A DNA stretch of 64,000 nt from Sedimenticola hydrogenitrophicus (GCF_025175675.1 NZ_JANIOA010000001.1:248001-312000); one strand, 5' to 3'. Positions 53,020 to 62,604 are shown, counted from the stretch's first letter. Made by a program: numbers and translations. The notes: a model not told the origin generated them from the sequence alone.

Positions 53020-53238
53020 CTTAGGGCCCGCGCAAGAATAATTCCGTAGTACCGAGGGCGTTCCTGGGCCACGCCGGCAAGGCACGCTTTGCAGGCAATG
53101 ACCGCTCCCGGCCATCCATGGCCTCCGCGGAATAAGTCCATCCATGGACAAAGCTGTTCCCTTGCCAAAAAGCGTAACGCCGCCAGCGGGGTCCAGGGGC
53201 GACCGAATACAGGAACTTATTCTTGCGCGGGTCCTTAG
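53020..53238. repeat. 22-bp inverted-repeat element covering the zntB stop codon
   Basis: CTTAGGGCCCGCGCAAGAATAA (53020-53041, 20/22 match to complement of 53217-53238). The internal GGCAAGGCACG and GCAGGCAATGACC resemble the 59355-59621 element. The right arm includes the TAA of zntB. Confidence 0.8.
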
Positions 53239-54242
53239 AACCAGCGCCGCCAACGAAAGAACAGTAGCAGTCCCACCGCCACCAGCAGCATGCCAACCAC
53301 CACCAGCGGAAAACCGAGCGAGCTTTCGGCGCCGGGAATCCCACCCACGTTGATCCCCAGCAGGCCGGTGACGAAGGAGAGCGGCAGGAAAATGGCGGCG
53401 ATCACCGAGAGGATGTACATGCGCTGATTGGTCTGCTCGGTTAGGCTGCTGACCAGGGACTCGTGCACCACCCCGGCACGCTCCCGCGCCGCATCCAGGT
53501 CCTCCACCAAGCGGGTCAGGCGATCGGCCGCCTCGCGCAGGTACAGCAGGTGTTCACCCGACAGCAGCGAGACGCGTTCCGTTGACAGCCGGTTGAGCGC
53601 CTCCCGTTGCGGGGCAAGGAAGCGCCGCAGGGTGATCGCCTGGTGGCGGATACCGGCCAGCTGCTCCCGCTGTGCCGGCCCCGCGGCGGTCACTACCGCC
53701 GCCTCCAGGTCATCCACCCTATCGTACAGCTCATCGATCACCACCCCCACCCGATCGAGCAGCAGGTTCACCAGCATGACCAGAAAATCACCCGGTGCTT
53801 CGGGGCCGCCGCCGCGCCCGATCAGCGCACGCAGGTCATCCAGCGACAGCAGCCGCCGCAGCCCCAGGGTGTAGATCCGCCGCTCACCGACCCACATGCG
53901 CAGACTGACCATATCCTCCGGTTCCGCCCCGGGGTTGAGATTGACGCCGCGCAGGAAAATCAGCAGGCCGTTATCGGTCGGCACACAACGCGGACGGGTC
54001 TCCGCCTGCAGCAGCGCCTCGACGGTCAGCTCCTGCAGCCCACTGTGCCGATACATCCACTCCTGTACGCTGGGCCGGGAATAGTCAAGATGCACCCACA
54101 GCCACGCGGGGTCCGCCGGAGGCGTGTCTGCGACCTGCCCCCAGGCAACCTGCCGGCCACCGCCCTGCCCGTCCAGCAGCCAGCTTTGGCTTGCGTCCTC
54201 CAGCGCTTGCGTGTCGTCAACCGCGGACGGTTCATCATTCAT
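53235..54242 (-). CDS. zntB: ZntB-type CorA-family zinc transporter
   Basis: 335 residues. Long soluble helical domain, then two membrane helices at the C-terminus. Pore motif GLLGINVGGIPG replaces CorA GMN with GIN, as in ZntB, a proton-driven zinc transporter. ATG at 54242 (MNDEPSAV) is preferred; an upstream frame to 54308 adds 22 residues. TAA stop sits in the right arm of an inverted repeat. Divergent from nothing; follows pepN by 102 nt in the same direction. Confidence 0.9.
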   Translation of the reverse strand: MNDEPSAVDDTQALEDASQSWLLDGQGGGRQVAWGQVADTPPADPAWLWVHLDYSRPSVQEWMYRHSGLQELTVEALLQAETRPRCVPTDNGLLIFLRGVNLNPGAEPEDMVSLRMWVGERRIYTLGLRRLLSLDDLRALIGRGGGPEAPGDFLVMLVNLLLDRVGVVIDELYDRVDDLEAAVVTAAGPAQREQLAGIRHQAITLRRFLAPQREALNRLSTERVSLLSGEHLLYLREAADRLTRLVEDLDAARERAGVVHESLVSSLTEQTNQRMYILSVIAAIFLPLSFVTGLLGINVGGIPGAESSLGFPLVVVGMLLVAVGLLLFFRWRRWF

Positions 54243-54344
54243 GTCCTGGCCCCTGTGGTTCTTGTAGTTCTGATACCGCTGATTGCAGGATAGCATGATG
54301 CCGCCCACCCGGCCGCACGCCGGGGTAGCGGGGCGGCGGCGAAA

Positions 54345-56981
54345 CTACTGTTCCAGGCTTTTCGAGGCGACCTCGAACACATCGCGGGAGACCCCCTCGG
54401 TCTTGAGGATGCGCTCCAGCTGTGCCTGCATCAGCTGTTGGCGGGCCGGGTCATAACGCCGCCAGCGGGCCATCAGGCGTACCAGGCGCGAGGCCACCTG
54501 CGGATTGAGTCCGTCCAGCTCCAGCACCCGGTCCCCCAGGAAACGGTAACCGCTGCCATCGGCGGCGTGAAATCGCACCGCGTTACCGGAACAGAAGGCT
54601 CCGATCAGGGCGCGCACCTTGTTCGGGTTGGCGATGGAGAAGGCGGGATGATGCAGCAACGCCTGGACCTGTTGCAGGGTGTCGCTGCGCTTGGAGAGCG
54701 CCTGCAGGCTGAACCACTTGTCCAGCACCAGCGGATCGTCCCGCCACTGCCGATAGAACGCCTCCAGCAGCTGCGCCGTCTCCGGGGTGTCCCGGTCGGC
54801 CAACAGGGCGAGTGCGGAGATCACATCGGTCATGTTGTTGCCGGCCCGGTATTGGTCGACACAGCGTTGCCGGATGGCCGCCTCGTCCAGCTGCATCAGG
54901 TAGGCGAGGGCGAGATTGCGCAGGCTGCGCTGGCCGATGGAGGCGGCGTCCGGCCGGTATGCCCCGGGCACGGCATGGGCCTGGTAGAGCGCCAGCAGCT
55001 CCTCGCGCAGTTCACCGGCCAGGGTGGTCTTGAGCCGCTCCCGGGCACGGTGGATGCCCTCCACGTCCACCACCGCCATCTGGTCCCCCAGATAGCTCTC
55101 GGACGGGAGCGTCAGCACCTCGGTCAGCAGCGCCGGATCGGTCGCGCGGTCGCTCAGTGCCTCACGGAACGCCTCGATGAAGCCCGTCGGTACGGCGCCG
55201 TCGGGATCGGCCACGCCCTGCAACAGCACGCGCTGGGCCAGGGTCTGGGCGGCATCCCAGCGACAGAAACCGTCGCTGTCATGGGCCATCAGGAACATCA
55301 GCTGCTCGTCGCTGTAGTCGAATCGTACCTTCACCGGCGCCGAGAAGCCGCGCAGCAACGAGGGTACCGGAGCCTCGGGGAGATCTTCAAACAGGAACCG
55401 CTGGCGGCGCTCGCTCAGCTCCAGCATGCGGGTGCCCTGGACGGCGCCGGTTTCCCCCGCCAGCCGCAACGCCATGTCGGCCCCGCGGCTATCCAGCAAC
55501 CCCACCGCCAGCGGGATCAGGAACGGCGCCTTGTCGGGCTGGCCGGGGGTGGGCGGGCAGTGCTGTTCGACGGTCAGGCTGTAGGTCCGCCGTGCGGCAT
55601 CGTAGTCGCCCTGGATGGTCAACTCCGGCGTGCCGGCCTGACTGTACCAGCGCTTGAACTGGCTGAGGTCGCGCCCGCCGGCATCCGCCATGCACTGCAC
55701 GAAGTCATCGGTGGTGACCGCCTGTCCGTCGAACCGTGCGAAATAGAGATCGGTGCCGCGCCGGTAGGCCTCGGGGCCCAGCAGGTTGGCCTGCATGCGT
55801 ACCACCTCGGCGCCCTTTTCATAGACGGTCACGGTATAGAAGTTGTTGATCTCCATGTAGGAGTCGGGGCGCACCGGATGGGCCATGGGGCTGGCATCCT
55901 CGGCGAACTGGTGGGCGCGCAGCAGCCGCACGTCCTCGATTCGCTTCACCCCGCGGGAACCCATGTCGGCGGAAAACTCCTGATCGCGGAACACCGTCAG
56001 TCCCTCTTTCAGGCTGAGCTGGAACCAGTCGCGGCAGGTGATGCGGTTACCGGTCCAGTTGTGGAAGTACTCGTGGGCGATCACCGACTCGATACCCTGG
56101 AAATCCCGATCGGTGGCGGTCGCCGGGGAGGCCAGCACATACTTGGAGTTGAAGATATTAAGCCCCTTGTTCTCCATCGCCCCCATGTTGAAGTCGTTCA
56201 CCGCCACGACCATATAGATATCCAGGTCGTATTCGCGACCGTACTGCCGCTCATCCCAGCGCATGGCCTGCTTCAGCGAGGCCATGGCGTGATCGCACTT
56301 CGCCACATTCTCCGGCTCCACATAGATGCGCAGTGCCACTTCCCGCCCCGACGCTGTGGTATGGCTCCCCTCGATGGCGCGCAGATCCCCCGCCACCAGG
56401 GCGAACAGGTAGGCCGGCTTGGGGAACGGATCGGCCCAGGTGACCTGTTGCCGTCCCCCGTCAAGTTGGCGCGTCTCGACCGGATTTCCGTTGGAGAGCA
56501 GCACCGGGTAGCGCGCCTGGTCGGCAACGATGGTGGTGGTAAAGCGGCTCATCACGTCGGGCCGGTCGAGGAACCAGGTGATCTTGCGAAACCCCTCCGC
56601 CTCGCACTGGGTACAGAACATGCCGCCCGACTTGTACAGCCCCTCCAGGGCGGTGTTGCGCTGCGGCAGGATACGCACCTCGCTCTCCAGCACGAACCGG
56701 TCCGGCACCCCCGCTACGCTGAGCCCCTCGTTATCCTGTTCATACTCCGTGGAGTCGAGCGGCCGGCCGTCGAGGGCGAGGGCGAGCAGTTCCAGCTGTT
56801 CACCATGCAGCCGCAGCTCCGCGGGGCGGCCTTCTGCGGCCGGATTTCTGCGCAATTCCAGCCGGGAACGCACCCGGGTCTCCTCCTCACCCAGTTCAAA
56901 CCGGAGATTGACCTGATCGATGAGAAATTCCGGGGGCCGGTAATCCTTCAGATAGATGGTGTTGGGGGTGTCTCGCAGCAT
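54345..56981 (-). CDS. pepN: aminopeptidase N
   Basis: 878 residues, full length M1 metallopeptidase. GAMENKGLN exopeptidase motif near 264 and zinc site HEYFHNWTGNRIT near 300 (HExxH...E) are intact. Removes N-terminal residues from peptides in the cytoplasm. C-terminal helical domain normal. Located upstream of zntB on the same strand, with its own likely promoter. Confidence 0.96.
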   Translation of the reverse strand: MLRDTPNTIYLKDYRPPEFLIDQVNLRFELGEEETRVRSRLELRRNPAAEGRPAELRLHGEQLELLALALDGRPLDSTEYEQDNEGLSVAGVPDRFVLESEVRILPQRNTALEGLYKSGGMFCTQCEAEGFRKITWFLDRPDVMSRFTTTIVADQARYPVLLSNGNPVETRQLDGGRQQVTWADPFPKPAYLFALVAGDLRAIEGSHTTASGREVALRIYVEPENVAKCDHAMASLKQAMRWDERQYGREYDLDIYMVVAVNDFNMGAMENKGLNIFNSKYVLASPATATDRDFQGIESVIAHEYFHNWTGNRITCRDWFQLSLKEGLTVFRDQEFSADMGSRGVKRIEDVRLLRAHQFAEDASPMAHPVRPDSYMEINNFYTVTVYEKGAEVVRMQANLLGPEAYRRGTDLYFARFDGQAVTTDDFVQCMADAGGRDLSQFKRWYSQAGTPELTIQGDYDAARRTYSLTVEQHCPPTPGQPDKAPFLIPLAVGLLDSRGADMALRLAGETGAVQGTRMLELSERRQRFLFEDLPEAPVPSLLRGFSAPVKVRFDYSDEQLMFLMAHDSDGFCRWDAAQTLAQRVLLQGVADPDGAVPTGFIEAFREALSDRATDPALLTEVLTLPSESYLGDQMAVVDVEGIHRARERLKTTLAGELREELLALYQAHAVPGAYRPDAASIGQRSLRNLALAYLMQLDEAAIRQRCVDQYRAGNNMTDVISALALLADRDTPETAQLLEAFYRQWRDDPLVLDKWFSLQALSKRSDTLQQVQALLHHPAFSIANPNKVRALIGAFCSGNAVRFHAADGSGYRFLGDRVLELDGLNPQVASRLVRLMARWRRYDPARQQLMQAQLERILKTEGVSRDVFEVASKSLEQ

Positions 56982-57110
56982 GATGGTCCCTTACTGGTTG
57001 GCCGGTGGGTACTGTTTCAATAGATCAGGATTCTATCCCACTATTCAACCCCTGGTGGAGTAACGGATTCAGGCCCGGTTCCTCCGGGGAACGAGCCAAT
57101 CGTACAGGAT

Positions 57111-57228
57111 TCGTAACTACTCACCTGGTCTGTAAGTGATTGTCCTGCCTTGCCGGCCTCACACGGTGGCTGGACCAAGATCGGCCAACAAGGCAGGCCA
57201 ATCACCCAGTGCGTAGTTACCAGGATTC
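57111..57228. repeat. inverted-repeat element with 8-bp direct repeats near the diguanylate cyclase stop
   Basis: TCGTAACTACTCACCTGG (57111-57128) pairs with CCAGTGCGTAGTTACCA near 57206-57222 (about 14 of 18), with nested GATTGTCCTGCCTTG / CAAGGCAGGCCAATC arms. CAGGATTC occurs at 57105-57112 and 57221-57228, a possible 8-bp target duplication. The DGC stop at 57227-57229 overlaps it. Confidence 0.7.
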
Positions 57229-58537
57229 AGTGTTCTTGCCGGGGCGTCTCGGCGGTGGCTTCGCGGTGAAAACGGAAGGCATTACGCCCCTCCTGTTTGG
57301 CCCGGTACATGGCCAGGTCGGCGTTCCTGAGCAGCTCGGTTTCGTCTCGCCCGTCTAGCGGATAGCAGGCGATACCCACGGAGGCGGAGATCCGCTGCTC
57401 GGTGCCGGCGACGGTGAACGGCGTGCGCATCTGCTCCAGGATCTTGCCGGCCAGCAAGGCCACCGACTCCCGGTCGTTCACTCCGGAGAGGATGATATTG
57501 AACTCGTCACCGCCCATGCGCGCCACGGTATCGCTGCTGCGCACGTAGACGCAAAGCCGCCGTGCCACCTCTACCAGCACCTGATCGCCGGCCTCATGGC
57601 CGAAGGTATCGTTGATGTACTTGAAGCGATCCAAATCGAGGAACAGCAGTGCGAACACTTCATCACTGCGTTTTGCCCTGAGGAGGTCCTGGCTCAGCCG
57701 ATCATGAAACAGGCTGCGGTTGGGCAGCCGGGTAAGCATATCGTAATGAGCCAGGCGGCGCAGCTGCGCCGTGCGCTGTTCCACCACCCGCTCCTGCTGC
57801 TCCTTGGCCCGCTTCAGCAGCAGCATCTGGGTACGCAGGCGGGACAGGGCGAACAGCGTCACGCCCGACAACAGCAGCCAGATGCCAAAGTGGATCGCCG
57901 CCATGTTCCATTTCTGTTCGTACTGCGGGGTCAGCAGCGAGGCGGCCGTGAAGCTCACGCTCGCCCCGCCGCGGATATCGCCGACCTCATAGCCCTGCTT
58001 TTCATGGCATTTGAGACAGGCCTTTTGGGTGACCAGCGGGGCCATAAAGCGGTAGACGGCATCCTTACCCTCTCCGACAAAACCCTGCACCCGTTGCGCA
58101 CCGCCCTCGAACGCCTCAAGTGCCCGGGTCTCCCAGAGGTCGGCGGCGTTGTCGGGATTGATCGGCTTGAGACTGGTGAGATGGACCCGGACGTCGGAGA
58201 GTTCCTCCACCACGTAGGTGAGCTGGCGGGTCATGTAGGCCGGATTCAGCAGGGTCAGCGACTTGCCGGAGGGGGTGCTGATATCCCGCTCGTCGACCTC
58301 CAGATACCGGTTGGGCCGGGTCTTCTCGTCGACCGGCACATAAACCCCGCCGTGGCGTGCATTCCACAGTCGTACCGACTCCACCATCTTGAAGACAAAT
58401 TCGGCCCGGTTCGCCGCGATCTCCCGGGAGTGGCGGTCCAGTTCATTCCAGTTCCAGGCGAAGGATATGCCGACCACTACCGTCCACAGTACAAGAGGAA
58501 TCGGCCATAAGGTGTGATTGAGGACATAACGTTGCAT
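57227..58537 (-). CDS. diguanylate cyclase with periplasmic heme-type (DUF3365) sensor
   Basis: 436 residues. N-terminal membrane helix (about 9-28), periplasmic DUF3365/Tll0287-like sensor with CLKCH (CxxCH, near 175) for covalent heme c, a second helix (about 217-235), a coiled linker and a GGDEF domain with active site RMGGDEFNI. It should make c-di-GMP in response to a redox or gas signal at the heme. The DUF3365 core (NAADLWETRALEAFEGG) is typical. Active-site GGDEF intact. Confidence 0.92.
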   Translation of the reverse strand: MQRYVLNHTLWPIPLVLWTVVVGISFAWNWNELDRHSREIAANRAEFVFKMVESVRLWNARHGGVYVPVDEKTRPNRYLEVDERDISTPSGKSLTLLNPAYMTRQLTYVVEELSDVRVHLTSLKPINPDNAADLWETRALEAFEGGAQRVQGFVGEGKDAVYRFMAPLVTQKACLKCHEKQGYEVGDIRGGASVSFTAASLLTPQYEQKWNMAAIHFGIWLLLSGVTLFALSRLRTQMLLLKRAKEQQERVVEQRTAQLRRLAHYDMLTRLPNRSLFHDRLSQDLLRAKRSDEVFALLFLDLDRFKYINDTFGHEAGDQVLVEVARRLCVYVRSSDTVARMGGDEFNIILSGVNDRESVALLAGKILEQMRTPFTVAGTEQRISASVGIACYPLDGRDETELLRNADLAMYRAKQEGRNAFRFHREATAETPRQEH

Positions 58538-58683
58538 GGTGTCGGAACTCTTGCTCGGCTACCGCTTACTATATCGGTATCTCCCACAATTTACTTGAGG
58601 TATCTCATGCACACGCACGCCCTAGACCCCCCTCATAGCGCTTGATACGATAGCCCAAATCCTCTGCAACTTAGAGACTGAAC

Positions 58684-58968
58684 ATGCCAAAAGTCGTAAT
58701 GTACACCACCGCCATCTGTCCCTACTGCATGCGCGCCAAATCACTGCTCAAGCGCAAGGGGGTGGGGTTTGAAGAGTTCCGCATCGAGGGCGATCGCGAG
58801 CGCATGCGCGAGATGATCCAGCGCAGCCGCCGCAACACCGTGCCGCAGATCTTCGTCGACGACTACCATGTGGGCGGCTATGACGATCTGGCCGAACTGG
58901 ATGTGATGGGCCAGTTGGACCCGCTGCTCGGTCTGGAGCCACAGGGCGAGCCGGACGTCATCACATGA
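58684..58968 (+). CDS. grxC: glutaredoxin 3
   Basis: 94 residues with dithiol active site CPYC at 12-15 and TVPQIFVDD cis-Pro motif. Reduces disulfides with glutathione in the cytoplasm. Its stop overlaps hslR by 4 nt (ATGA). Divergent from the cyclase gene across 146 bp. Slightly longer than E. coli GrxC (83 residues) owing to the C-terminal QGEPDVIT tail. Confidence 0.94.
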   Translation: MPKVVMYTTAICPYCMRAKSLLKRKGVGFEEFRIEGDRERMREMIQRSRRNTVPQIFVDDYHVGGYDDLAELDVMGQLDPLLGLEPQGEPDVIT

Positions 58969-59357
58969 CCAGCCCGGAGATGCGCCTGGACAAATGGCTC
59001 TGGGCGGCGCGCTTCTTCAAGACCCGAAAGCTCGCCATCGAGGCGATCAACGGCGGCAAGGTCCACCTCAACGGCCAGCGCACCAAACCGGGTAAATGCA
59101 TCACCGTCGGCAGCCGGCTCACCATTCACAAGGAGTCCCTGGAGTGGGACATCGAGGTCCTGGAACTGCCGAAACAGCGCCGCCCGGCCAGCGAGGCGAT
59201 CCATTTCTACCGGGAAGAAGAGACCAGCCGGGAGCAACGACTGCTGCAGATCGAGGAGCAGCGTCTGTTGCGAGCCGCGGCGCCCCGTCCCGCCGCGGGC
59301 AAGCCGAGCAAGCGCGACCGGCGCATGATCCACAGTTTTACCGGTAAAGACCGCTAG
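58965..59357 (+). CDS. hslR: ribosome-associated heat shock protein Hsp15
   Basis: 130 residues. S4 RNA-binding domain (RLDKWLWAARFFKTRKLAIE... about 7-70) followed by a basic C-terminal extension. Hsp15 binds the 50S subunit with nascent chain and helps recycling after stalled translation. The TAG stop at 59355-59357 is the first three bases of the adjacent inverted-repeat element. Confidence 0.92.
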   Translation: MTSPEMRLDKWLWAARFFKTRKLAIEAINGGKVHLNGQRTKPGKCITVGSRLTIHKESLEWDIEVLELPKQRRPASEAIHFYREEETSREQRLLQIEEQRLLRAAAPRPAAGKPSKRDRRMIHSFTGKDR

Positions 59358-59621
59358 TACTCTGTCAGGGTGATATTGACGTATTCAGTTGGCCTGTCCG
59401 CGTTCCTGGCAAGGCGCGGCTCGCAGCGAATGGCCCGGTCCTTTGCAAGAGCCGCAACACGGCCAGGGGCGCGGACAGGCCAACCCGAAGGGCGCCCCTG
59501 TGGTGTCCCGCCGTTGCGTTGCGCCGCTTGACAAGGACCGGGCCATTGCCTGCACGACGCGCCTTGCGGCAAGACACCACAGGGGCGCTGAACTAGTCAA
59601 TATCACCTTGACAGAGTACTA
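59355..59621. mobile_element. MITE-like inverted-repeat element between hslR and the next gene
   Basis: 26-bp ends TAGTACTCTGTCAGGGTGAT... (59355-59380) and complement at 59596-59621, one mismatch. Nested GGCAAGGC/GCCTTGCGGC-type arms inside. 267 bp, no coding capacity. Starts at the stop codon of hslR and ends 2 bp before the next gene's ATG. Confidence 0.85.
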
Positions 59622-59623
59622 AT

Positions 59624-60067
59624 ATGGATCAGGATGCTTATCGAAAGACCTACGAGCGGCTCAACGAACGTGCCTGCCTGTTCGAGAAGTGCCTGTTTGC
59701 CGGGCATGCCGGCTGCTCCCGGTCGGAGCGGTTCAATCTGGCGGAGCGGGAGGGCATCCATTGCGATTCGGACAGCGCCCAGTCCCAGTGCGCCGAACTG
59801 CTGGTGCTGTTACGCCACCACAGCCGCTTCGCCCTGAAGACCCAGGACGGTAACGGGGTGTTGAATCACGCCCAGGCACTGCGCATCCAGGTGGGGGGCC
59901 TGCGCGGGCTCGACCAGGTTGTGGAACAACGCCCGGACCCGGTTCACTTTGTCACGGATATCCACGCCCTGGTCTGCCGCGCCCGCGCCCGCTTCGGCAC
60001 CCTGGAGCGGCTCCCCTTCAACCGCATCATCCAGCAGATCGCCGCCTTCAAGGGACGCCGCGGCTGA
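59624..60067 (+). CDS. conserved hypothetical protein with cysteine cluster
   Basis: 147 residues. N-terminal CLFEKCLFAGHAGCSRSERF plus HCDSDS gives four to five cysteines, suiting a zinc or Fe-S site. C-terminal helical part ends RIIQQIAAFKGRRG. I do not recognise the family. The inverted-repeat element ends 2 bp before the ATG and no Shine-Dalgarno is visible, so its original leader has been replaced. Expression is therefore uncertain. Confidence 0.65.
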   Translation: MDQDAYRKTYERLNERACLFEKCLFAGHAGCSRSERFNLAEREGIHCDSDSAQSQCAELLVLLRHHSRFALKTQDGNGVLNHAQALRIQVGGLRGLDQVVEQRPDPVHFVTDIHALVCRARARFGTLERLPFNRIIQQIAAFKGRRG

Positions 60068-60494
60068 CACCCCCCTCCCCGTTCCCTCCGACGCCACCCA
60101 GCGTCTACACTCAGAAGAAACAGAGCGGCATCCCCGCGCCCACTTGTTGATCCGGGTCATGGCATCCCGGGCCATCTTCCAGTGGGATAACAAAAGATTA
60201 CCCGATTACCCACAACACTTAACCAGGTTCGAAAACCGTTAATAAAGCCGCGAATGAACGCAAATGAACGCAAATTCTGTAAATTTCCATGTACCTCGTC
60301 TCCTTGTCGGGAGGGCATCGTTCATTTCCAGGTAGAGGCCTGTTCTATTACCCATTGGCCAGTTAATTGATTTTATTATTATTTGCGTCTATTCGCGTTC
60401 ATTCGCGGCTAATATATCCCTGACCGTGGCTGAGTCAGGTGAGTAATCAGAAAAGATTAATGAACGCCGTTATTTCACTTCCGAGGAGAGAATA
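60068..60494. repeat. intergenic region with GCCGCGAATGAACGC inverted-repeat element (60245-60411)
   Basis: 31-bp arms at 60245-60275 and 60381-60411 (27 of 31) made of GCCGCGAATGAACG... / ...CGTTCATTCGCGGC, a widely dispersed bacterial repeat. The remainder, to the EF-G-like gene, holds no gene; a strong GAGGAGAG Shine-Dalgarno lies at 60482. Confidence 0.8.
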
Positions 60495-62552
60495 ATGCCT
60501 GCCTATACCACCCAGGATATCCGGAATATCGCCCTGGTGGGCCAATCAGGCGCCGGTAAAACGACGCTGGTCGAGGCCCTCTTGTATCACGCCGGCGTGA
60601 TACAGAACCAGGGTTCCATCGAACGGGGCGACACCGTCTGCGATTTCGATCCCCAGGAGAAACGCTACGAGCACTCGCTGGATACCGCCCTGGCTCATCT
60701 GCACATCGAGAACACCCATATCAATCTGCTCGACACGCCGGGACTGGTCGACTTCTTCGGCCGCGCGTTTGGCGTCCTGCAGGCGGCGGAAACCACGGCC
60801 GTGGTGATCAATGCCGAAACCGGCATCGAGCCGGCCACCCTGGCGATGATGGAGCATGCGAAAAACGACGGCCTGTGCCGCATCATTATCGTCAACAAGA
60901 TCGACGCCGACCATCTGGACCTGGAGGCGCTGCTGAATCGTATCCGCGAGACCTTCGGCGATGTCTGCCTGCCGCTCAACCTGCCGGCCGCCGAACAGGG
61001 CAAGGTTGTGGACAGCTTCTTCACCCCGGATGGCGAGCCGACCGCCTTCTCCTCCGTGGCCGAGGCGCATACCAATATAGTCGACCAGGTGGTGGAGATG
61101 GATGAACAGCTGATGGAGCTCTACCTGGAACAGGGCGAGGAGCTGAAACCGGAACAGCTGCACGACCCGTTCGAGGCGGCGCTGCGCGACGGTCACCTGA
61201 TCCCGGTCTGTTTCGTCTCGGCCAGGAACGGCTCGGGGATCCGCCAACTGCTGAAGATCATCACCCGGCTGCTGCCCGATCCAACCGAGGGCAATCCGCC
61301 CCACTTCCTCAAGGGTACCCCGCCGCACGCACAGTCGGCGAAGGTACTCCCAGACCCCGACCGGCATGTGGTTGCCCATGTGTTCAAGGTGAGCAACGAT
61401 CCGTTCCGCGGCAAGCTGGGCATGTTCCGGGTCTATCAGGGGACGGTCACCACGGCTACCCAGCTGTTTATCGGCGACTCGCGCAAGCCGTTCAAACCGA
61501 GTCACCTCTACCGCATTCAGGGCAACAACCAGACCGAGATAGCCCAGACGATCCCGGGCGATATCTGCGCCGTGGCACGGATCGATGAGATATTCCGCGA
61601 CGCGGTGTTACACGACTCCCACGACGAGGACAATTTCCACCTGCAGCCGGAGGAGTTCCCCATGCCGTTGTTCGGCCTGGCGGTGATACCCCAGAAGCGG
61701 GGGGACGAGCAGAAGCTCTCCGACGCCCTGCTGAAGATCGCCTCGGAGGATCCCTGCCTGGTAATCACGCATGACTCCCAGTCCAATGAAACCGTGGTCC
61801 GCGGCATGGGTGAACTGCACCTGCGGGTGGTACTGGAACAGCTGGAGGAGCGCTATAACGTGCAGGTGGAGACCCGCCCCCCCAGCATCGCCTACCGGGA
61901 GACCATCGGCGGCCCCGCGGACGGGCACCATCGGCACAAGAAACAGACCGGGGGTGCCGGGCAGTTCGGCGAGGTGTCACTGCGGGTATCCCCGCTGCCA
62001 CGCGGCGAGGGCTTTGTGTTCGTCGATGAAGTGAAGGGCGGGGTGATACCCGGCCAGTTCATCCCCGCCGTCGAAAAGGGGGTACGGCTGGCGCTGGAAG
62101 AGGGCTATATCGCCGGCTACCCGATCCAGGACCTGCAGGTGACGGTGTACGACGGCAAATACCACACCGTCGATTCCAAGGAGATCGCCTTTGTCACCGC
62201 CGGCAAGAAGGCCTTTCACAATGCCCTGGAGAAGGCACGGCCGATTGTGCTGGAGCCGGTGGTCAACATCAGCATCACCGCCAGCGGCGACGCCATAGGC
62301 GACATCACCGCCGACCTGTCGGTCAAGCGGGGACGTATTCACAATACCGAGATGATGCCGGACGGCCGCATGCTGATCAGTGGCCAGGCGCCGCTGGCCG
62401 AGCTGGACGGCTACAGCACCCGCTTGAAATCGATGACCGGCGGCCAAGGGACTTACGAGATCAGCTTCAGTCACTACGACCCGGTGCCGGACAATATTCA
62501 GCGCGGACTGGCGGAAAAACACCAGCAGCGGGTGCATCATCTGGAGGAGTGA
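60495..62552 (+). CDS. elongation factor G-like GTPase (FusA paralogue)
   Basis: 685 residues. P-loop GQSGAGKT (17-24), DTPG (G3) and NKID (G4) present, followed by EF-G domains II-V (e.g. ETRPPSIAYRETIGG and PDGRMLISGQAPLAELDGY). About 10-15 residues shorter than canonical EF-G; sequence resembles the EF-G-like paralogue group that many bacteria carry besides fusA. May act in ribosome recycling or a specialised translocation step. Stand-alone gene far from rpsL/rpsG/tuf, as expected for the paralogue. Confidence 0.9.
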   Translation: MPAYTTQDIRNIALVGQSGAGKTTLVEALLYHAGVIQNQGSIERGDTVCDFDPQEKRYEHSLDTALAHLHIENTHINLLDTPGLVDFFGRAFGVLQAAETTAVVINAETGIEPATLAMMEHAKNDGLCRIIIVNKIDADHLDLEALLNRIRETFGDVCLPLNLPAAEQGKVVDSFFTPDGEPTAFSSVAEAHTNIVDQVVEMDEQLMELYLEQGEELKPEQLHDPFEAALRDGHLIPVCFVSARNGSGIRQLLKIITRLLPDPTEGNPPHFLKGTPPHAQSAKVLPDPDRHVVAHVFKVSNDPFRGKLGMFRVYQGTVTTATQLFIGDSRKPFKPSHLYRIQGNNQTEIAQTIPGDICAVARIDEIFRDAVLHDSHDEDNFHLQPEEFPMPLFGLAVIPQKRGDEQKLSDALLKIASEDPCLVITHDSQSNETVVRGMGELHLRVVLEQLEERYNVQVETRPPSIAYRETIGGPADGHHRHKKQTGGAGQFGEVSLRVSPLPRGEGFVFVDEVKGGVIPGQFIPAVEKGVRLALEEGYIAGYPIQDLQVTVYDGKYHTVDSKEIAFVTAGKKAFHNALEKARPIVLEPVVNISITASGDAIGDITADLSVKRGRIHNTEMMPDGRMLISGQAPLAELDGYSTRLKSMTGGQGTYEISFSHYDPVPDNIQRGLAEKHQQRVHHLEE

Positions 62553-62604
62553 GCGGGTCAGCTTGACGCGTTGACAGGCCGGTGCTCCGTCAAGGTCTCG
62601 TAGG

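Noticed and set aside
54438-57023. 861-codon open frame opposite pepN
   Set aside because: Same reason: it mirrors pepN codon structure and has no recognisable domain.
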